A DNA stretch of 7,427 nucleotides, from the NCBI GenBank assembly GCA_030950865.1, contig JAUZQR010000076.1:1-7427 (forward strand), in the 5' to 3' direction. The stretch is from Mariprofundaceae bacterium. GTDB lineage: Bacteria; Pseudomonadota; Zetaproteobacteria; Mariprofundales; Mariprofundaceae. This document shows, in pieces, positions 1 through 4,427 of the stretch (its first letter is position 1; every line of letters begins with the position of its first letter). The notes below the pieces were generated by a model. The model did no database searches and had not been told where the DNA came from. It was given only the letters and a program-made list of their open reading frames with translations. The position numbers and the translations under genes were made by a program.

Positions 1-110
1 GCATAATCAATACCATAACTATTAAATTAATATAACACTTTGATTATTATTTAATAAATAGTTTTAATTGTTTTGATAAATGAAGTTTTTTGGATAAACC
101 GTGTGATATG

Positions 111-145
111 ACCTAATAAAATTAGGTTAAATAACCTAGTTTAGG
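111..145. repeat. Interlocking CCTAA/TTAGG inverted repeats
   Basis: Bases 111-127 read ACCTAAT-aaa-ATTAGGT, a perfect 7-bp inverted repeat with a 3-base spacer. Its right arm can instead pair with the next element: TAGGTTA-aa-TAACCTA at 123-138 is also a perfect 7-bp inverted repeat. A third, shorter one, CCTA-gtt-TAGG, lies at 135-145. The arms overlap, so the folds exclude one another. No T-run follows, which argues against a simple intrinsic terminator. The symmetry could be a dimeric regulator site or a remnant of an upstream element. Neither role is shown by the sequence. Confidence 0.55.
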
Positions 146-527
146 ATAAAAACTTCGGTAAGGCTTATCTCAGGTATTACTTTGATGTACTAAATGCCCC
201 CTAATATTGGAATGTGAAATCTGTACAGTTCTGGATAACCTTTTTAAATATGCTAATGATCCAGCGATCAGTCAGAAGGGAGTCAATTAACAAAAAGTTC
301 TGAAATGGTAATTAAATATTATGTCCCTATAACTATAAGCGTAAAATAAACCCAGCAAGCAAAACATAAGCTTTTAGGGCTACCAAGCAAAGCAAAAAAA
401 CTAGAAAGTCAGTAAACAATCGGGTAGATTGATGTTGTTGTGTCGTATGACGCAAGTATTTTCAACCGATAAAAAGCAGCAACGTGATATTAATGTAATC
501 GTGCAGACAGCGAAAAATATAGAATTT

Positions 528-557
528 TTAACAACTACTTAAACTTAGCGTTATACA
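528..557 (+). promoter_or_regulatory. Candidate sigma70-type promoter for the hsd operon
   Basis: TTAACA at 528-533 differs from the -35 consensus at one base. After an 18-base spacer comes TATACA at 552-557, which matches the -10 consensus at four of six positions. Transcription would begin near 564 and leave an untranslated leader of about 40 bases before the hsdM start. It is the best pair I found close to the gene, but AT-rich DNA yields such matches by chance and the spacer is one base longer than ideal. Confidence 0.4.
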
Positions 558-587
558 ACCCAACACCATAAACAGTCGAAAATAAAC

Positions 588-594
588 TAAAGGA
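588..594 (+). promoter_or_regulatory. hsdM ribosome binding site that fixes a TTG start
   Basis: TAAAGGA at 588-594 lies 8 bases before the TTG at 603. The TAA at 588-590 is also in frame with hsdM, so translation cannot begin further upstream, and TTG 603 is the first start-type codon after that stop. The next in-frame ATG, at 651, has no such site before it and would remove part of the conserved N-terminus. Confidence 0.75.
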
Positions 595-602
595 ACAAAC
601 CA

Positions 603-3200
603 TTGAACAAACAACAACTGGCTGCCAAAATTTGGGAATCTGCCAACCAGATGCGCTCAAAGATCGAAGCCAACGAATACAAAGATTATATTCTTGGCTT
701 TATCTTCTACAAATACCTGTCCGACCAACAAATGGTCTTTGCCAAACAACAAGGCATGAGCGATGCCGAAATCATCAAATTGAATGAAAATGATCATGAA
801 ACCCGTGACTATATTCAACAAAATATCGGATATTTTATCAGCTACGACAACCTGTTTAGCACATGGCTAGCCAAAGGCAGTGATTTTGATGTCTCTAACG
901 TGCGTGATGCCTTATCCGCCTTTGAACGCTTAATCCATAGCCACCACAAAAAACTGTTTGATGGCATTTTTAACACTCTGCAAACGGGCTTAAGTAAACT
1001 CGGAGAAAGTGCCGTCAAACAAACCAAAGCCATCAGCGATTTACTACAATTAATTCAAGAAATCCCGATGGATGGCAAGCAAGATTACGATGTGCTGGGG
1101 TTTATTTATGAATATTTGATTGAAAAATTTGCCGCTAATGCAGGTAAAAAAGCGGGCGAGTTTTATACACCACACGAAGTCTCATTATTGATGTCTGAAA
1201 TCGTCGCCCATCACCTCAAAGACCGCGAAGAAATTAGCATTTATGACCCCACTTCAGGCTCGGGTTCTTTATTAATTAATATCGGTAACAGCCTTGCCAA
1301 ACATATTGATGATGAAAACAACATCAAATACTACGCCCAAGAGCTAAAAGCCAACACCTACAACCTCACCCGTATGAATCTAGTCATGCGCGGCATTATC
1401 CCTGAAAACATCGTCACCCGTAATGGCGATACCTTGGAAGACGATTGGCCCTTTTTTGATGAAAATGACCCCGTTGGCTCCTACGACCCCTTATATGTCG
1501 ATGCGGTGGTTTCCAATCCGCCCTATTCGCAAAAATGGGACCCCGAACATAAAGACAGCGACCCCCGCTACGCCCGCTTTGGACTTGCCCCCAAAACCAA
1601 GGCCGACTATGCCTTTTTACTGCATGACCTGTACCACCTGCGCCCACACGGCATCATGACCATTGTACTACCGCATGGCGTGTTATTCCGTGGTGGCGAA
1701 GAAGGGCAAATCCGAAAAAACCTGATCGAAAATAACCACATTGATGCCATTATTGGTTTACCTGCCAATATCTTTTTTGGTACAGGCATACCCACCGTGA
1801 TTCTGGTGCTACGCCAACAACGCGAACATAATGACGTGCTGATTGTCGATGCCAGCAAGCACTTCAGCAAAGTCGGTAAAAACAACAAACTGCAAGCCTG
1901 TGACATCAAACGTATCAGCGATACCGTGATAGCACGTGAAAACCGCCCAAATTATTCACAGCTCGTCAGCAAACAAAGCATTCGTGATAACGACTACAAT
2001 TTGAATATTCCCCGTTATGTTGATTCATCTGAAGCCAGCGAAAGCTGGGACTTACACGCCACCATGTTAGGCGGCATTCCGCAAACTGAAATTGATGCCC
2101 TAAGTGACTACTGGCAAGCCCTGCCAGCATTACAACAAACGTTGTTTAACAAAAAAAATGCACAGTATGCCGAGCTAAGCATTGACATCAACACAGACCA
2201 ACTCAAACAGCAGATCAGCCAACACCCGCAAGTACAAGGCTTTGTGCAAGCGTTTAGCGATGCTTTAAACGGTTTTGATGCGTATTTAGTCACCCAGCTC
2301 ATTACAAACTGGCAAAGCGTCAACCGCAAACAGCAAGAAGAACGTTTAAGCCATGAACTGTTTAAACGCCTACAGTCCATTGCCCTCATCGACAAATACC
2401 ACGCCTACCAACTGCTCAATAACCAGTGGCAAAGCATCCATACCGATTTAGAAATCATGCAAACCGAAGGCTTTGCCGCCTGCCGACAGGTAGACCCCAA
2501 TCTGGTGAATAAAAAAGTCAAAGGCAAAGACACCGAAGTACAAGACGGCTGGATTGGGCATGTATTGCCCTTTGAGCTGGTGCAAAGCACCCACCTGCAA
2601 GAAGAACTTGAAGCCCTAAAAGAAAAAGAGAACCGCCTAACTGAAATCAGTGCCGAATTTGAAGCCATTATTGATGCCCTAAGCGAAGAAGACAAAGAAG
2701 CCGAAACCATAAAAGACAGTGGCGACGGCTTTATCAATGCCGTTGTTATCCGAGAAGCTAAGCTACTAAAAGCCGAAGTTAAAAAACAGGGTGAATTTGC
2801 AGAAGACAGTTATGAAGCCAGTATTTTAAAAACCGATAAATTAATTGCGGAGGAAAAAACCTTAAAAAAAGCCGTTAAAACCGACAGTGACACCTTGCAC
2901 CTTAAAACCAAAGCCACCATAGAAGCCTTAACGGATGCGCAAGTGAATGAACTGCTGGAACACAAATGGATTACGCCCTTATTAGCCGAGCTAAACCAAC
3001 TGCCCACAGCCATCATTAACGAGCTGACCCAAAAACTGCAAAAGCTCGCCGATAAATACGCCACCACCTACGCCGATGTCGAAAGTGGGATTAAAACCAC
3101 CGAGCAAAGCCTCGTCACCATGTTAGATGAGCTAACAGGCAATGAATTTGACCTGCAAGGCTTGGCAGAGCTTAAATTAATGCTGAGGGATGAAGGATGA
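603..3200 (+). CDS. hsdM: Type I R-M adenine methyltransferase subunit HsdM, long form
   Basis: This 865-residue subunit transfers a methyl group from S-adenosylmethionine to N6 of adenine in the target chosen by HsdS; the enzyme is expected to be M2S1, and HsdR joins it for cleavage. Residues 1-150 form the HsdM N-terminal helical domain (LAAKIWESANQMRSK, then IEANEYKDYILGFIFYKYLSD). The methylase core shows AGEFYTP at 184-190, the cofactor loop DPTSGSGS at 215-222 and the catalytic NPPY at 305-308. Classical HsdM proteins have about 500-530 residues; here roughly 350 more follow. That extension has a segment around GWIGHVLPFELVQ (649-661), a Glu/Lys-rich probable coiled coil (about 665-770) and a helical tail. 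Similar long HsdM proteins are, from memory, common in bacteria, so this looks like a subfamily rather than a fusion error. The start is TTG, set by an upstream in-frame stop and a good ribosome binding site. The stop overlaps the hsdS start. Confidence 0.96.
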   Translation: MNKQQLAAKIWESANQMRSKIEANEYKDYILGFIFYKYLSDQQMVFAKQQGMSDAEIIKLNENDHETRDYIQQNIGYFISYDNLFSTWLAKGSDFDVSNVRDALSAFERLIHSHHKKLFDGIFNTLQTGLSKLGESAVKQTKAISDLLQLIQEIPMDGKQDYDVLGFIYEYLIEKFAANAGKKAGEFYTPHEVSLLMSEIVAHHLKDREEISIYDPTSGSGSLLINIGNSLAKHIDDENNIKYYAQELKANTYNLTRMNLVMRGIIPENIVTRNGDTLEDDWPFFDENDPVGSYDPLYVDAVVSNPPYSQKWDPEHKDSDPRYARFGLAPKTKADYAFLLHDLYHLRPHGIMTIVLPHGVLFRGGEEGQIRKNLIENNHIDAIIGLPANIFFGTGIPTVILVLRQQREHNDVLIVDASKHFSKVGKNNKLQACDIKRISDTVIARENRPNYSQLVSKQSIRDNDYNLNIPRYVDSSEASESWDLHATMLGGIPQTEIDALSDYWQALPALQQTLFNKKNAQYAELSIDINTDQLKQQISQHPQVQGFVQAFSDALNGFDAYLVTQLITNWQSVNRKQQEERLSHELFKRLQSIALIDKYHAYQLLNNQWQSIHTDLEIMQTEGFAACRQVDPNLVNKKVKGKDTEVQDGWIGHVLPFELVQSTHLQEELEALKEKENRLTEISAEFEAIIDALSEEDKEAETIKDSGDGFINAVVIREAKLLKAEVKKQGEFAEDSYEASILKTDKLIAEEKTLKKAVKTDSDTLHLKTKATIEALTDAQVNELLEHKWITPLLAELNQLPTAIINELTQKLQKLADKYATTYADVESGIKTTEQSLVTMLDELTGNEFDLQGLAELKLMLRDEG

Positions 3201-4414
3201 ATGATGAAGGTAAGAGCAATTCAGCACTCATAACTCAGCACTCAGCATTTAATACGCCTGCGATTCGGTTTGAGGGGTTTGGTGGGGAATGGAAGGAGAA
3301 AAGAGCAATTGAATTTTGTTCCATATCCACAGGAAAAAACAATACCCAAGATAAAATCCATGAAGGAAAATATCCTTTTTATGTTAGATCTGCCACTATA
3401 GAAAGAAGCAATAATTACCTTTTTGATGAAGAAGCGGTTCTCACCGTGGGGGATGGAGTTGGTACGGGAAAAGTATATCACTATGTAAATGGAAAATATG
3501 ATTTACATCAACGGGTTTACAGGATGTACGATTTTAACGATATAACGGGTAAATACTTTTTCTATTTTTTCTCCAATAATTTTTATAAACGTGTCATTTC
3601 AATGACCGCTAAAACATCTGTTGATTCTGTACGGTTGGAAATGATTGCAGATATGATGATCAATGCACCAGTAATTGAAGAACAAACCCAAATAGGCAAC
3701 TTCTTCCAACAGCTTGATCGCCTAATCGCCCAGCATCAGCAAAAGCACGATAAGCTGCGATGCGTAAAAAAAGCCCTACTCGAAAAAATGTTCCCCAAGC
3801 AGGGCGAAACCCAACCCGCCATTCGCTTTAAAGGCTTTAGTGAGGCGTGGGAGTCAAAAGTTTTAGGAAGCATCGTATCGTTTTATAAAGGCAAAGACTT
3901 ACCTAAAAGTTCAATACAAGATGGTGGTGTTTACCCTTGTATTCATTATGACGAACTATTCACCAAATACTCTGAAGTAATTGAAGTAGTTACGAGCAGA
4001 ACCAATCAAAATGAAAATTTATTTTCGATTAGTAATGATGTCTTAATGCCAACATCCGATGTTACGCCAAAAGGTTTGGTGAAATCTTGTTGTGTTAAAC
4101 AAAACGGTGTGGTTCTGGGGGGCGATATTTTGGTCATTCGGTCTAATAACCAAGGTGTTATTGATGGTGCGTTTTTAAGTCGTTTCATTAGAACCAGAGA
4201 GCAACAGGTTTTACAAAATGTAACGGGGTCAACTGTTTTCCATCTATATGCTTCTTCGATAGAAAACTTAGATATTGCTTTTCCTTCTATCGAAGAACAA
4301 ACCAAAATCGGCAACCTATTCCAACAACTCGACACCCTAATCACCCAACAGCAAACCCAACTCACCCAGCTGGCGAACATCAAGCAGTCGATGTTAGCTA
4401 AAATGTTTGTTTAA
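3197..4414 (+). CDS. hsdS: Type I R-M specificity subunit HsdS
   Basis: This 405-residue subunit recognises the two halves of the split DNA target and holds two HsdM copies. It has the usual two-half layout. A short conserved entry segment, PAIRFEGFGGEWKEK (21-35), recurs as PAIRFKGFSEAWESK (207-221). Target-recognition domain 1 is about 36-158 and domain 2 about 222-363. Each is followed by a 40-residue helical spacer (160-199 and 365-404) that sets the distance between the half-sites; the two spacers are identical at 23 of 40 positions. The actual DNA target cannot be read from the sequence. The ATG lies within the ATGA overlap with hsdM, with GAGGGA at 3185-3190 six bases before it, so translational coupling is likely. 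Residues 9-17 come from a tandem heptamer array and precede the conserved part. The recognition domains are more AT-rich than the spacers, as expected if they are exchanged between strains. I see no TAEL-type four-residue repeat in the central spacer. Confidence 0.96.
   Translation: MNDEGKSNSALITQHSAFNTPAIRFEGFGGEWKEKRAIEFCSISTGKNNTQDKIHEGKYPFYVRSATIERSNNYLFDEEAVLTVGDGVGTGKVYHYVNGKYDLHQRVYRMYDFNDITGKYFFYFFSNNFYKRVISMTAKTSVDSVRLEMIADMMINAPVIEEQTQIGNFFQQLDRLIAQHQQKHDKLRCVKKALLEKMFPKQGETQPAIRFKGFSEAWESKVLGSIVSFYKGKDLPKSSIQDGGVYPCIHYDELFTKYSEVIEVVTSRTNQNENLFSISNDVLMPTSDVTPKGLVKSCCVKQNGVVLGGDILVIRSNNQGVIDGAFLSRFIRTREQQVLQNVTGSTVFHLYASSIENLDIAFPSIEEQTKIGNLFQQLDTLITQQQTQLTQLANIKQSMLAKMFV
3220..3247 (+). 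repeat. Tandem 7-base units inside the start of hsdS
   Basis: Four 7-base units follow one another without gaps: TTCAGCA at 3220, CTCATAA at 3227, and two exact copies of CTCAGCA at 3234 and 3241. The 10-base string TCAGCACTCA also occurs at 3221 and 3235. They encode the SALITQHSA stretch (residues 9-17) before the conserved PAIRF segment. Seven is not a multiple of three, so a change of one unit shifts the hsdS frame. Losing the last unit would bring in a TAG at 3399-3401; adding one would bring in a TAA at 3250-3252. Copy number is low, so active slippage is not shown. Confidence 0.75.
3257..3301 (+). repeat. HsdS entry repeat, first copy
   Basis: This segment encodes PAIRFEGFGGEWKEK and recurs at 3815-3859 as PAIRFKGFSEAWESK. 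The pair marks the beginning of each half of the subunit and reflects the internal duplication typical of HsdS proteins of this type. Confidence 0.8.
3674..3793 (+). repeat. HsdS conserved spacer, first copy
   Basis: The 40 codons from IEEQTQIGNFFQQLD to KMF recur at 4289-4408, with 23 of 40 residues identical and no insertion or deletion. The two copies form the paired helices that bridge the recognition domains. The DNA is also similar, so this is a possible site for recombination between the two halves or with other hsdS genes. Confidence 0.8.
3815..3859 (+). repeat. HsdS entry repeat, second copy
   Basis: This segment encodes PAIRFKGFSEAWESK and matches the copy at 3257-3301. It directly follows the central spacer and opens target-recognition domain 2. 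Confidence 0.8.
4289..4408 (+). repeat. HsdS conserved spacer, second copy
   Basis: These 40 codons run from IEEQTKIGNLFQQLD to KMF at the C-terminus of the subunit and pair with the copy at 3674-3793. Their equal length suggests the two arms are symmetric, as in circularly organised HsdS subunits. Confidence 0.8.
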
Positions 4415-4427
4415 CGAATAAACGTCC

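Larger units (their letters stand above)
1..602. other. AT-rich non-coding leader upstream of hsdM
   Basis: About 600 bases with no convincing gene. Hand counts give 9 G+C in bases 1-60 and 15 in 61-120, much lower than the operon. Open frames here are short: 251-304 (17 codons), 305-349 (14 codons) and 432-542 (36 codons), none with a strong ribosome binding site or a recognisable product. What can be seen is a cluster of inverted repeats at 111-145, a short palindrome TGATC-cagc-GATCA at 257-270, a candidate promoter at 528-557 and the hsdM ribosome binding site at 588-594. I see no stem followed by a T-run that would make a clear terminator for a gene to the left. The length and composition fit an intergenic boundary of a horizontally acquired defence locus, but that is inference. 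Confidence 0.7.

Noticed and set aside
1..16. Possible minus-strand gene start running off the left edge
   Set aside because: Minus-strand ATGs at 14-16 and 2-4 exist, but no ribosome binding site precedes them and too few codons are visible.
540..562. Possible integron or recombination core around GCGTTATAC
   Set aside because: Only a GTTA-like core is seen, with no paired inverse core or folding arms, and no integrase gene is in the window.
1414..1659. Overlapping short open frames on both strands within hsdM
   Set aside because: They are by-products of C-rich codons around the NPPY motif of hsdM; no ribosome binding sites or known domains.
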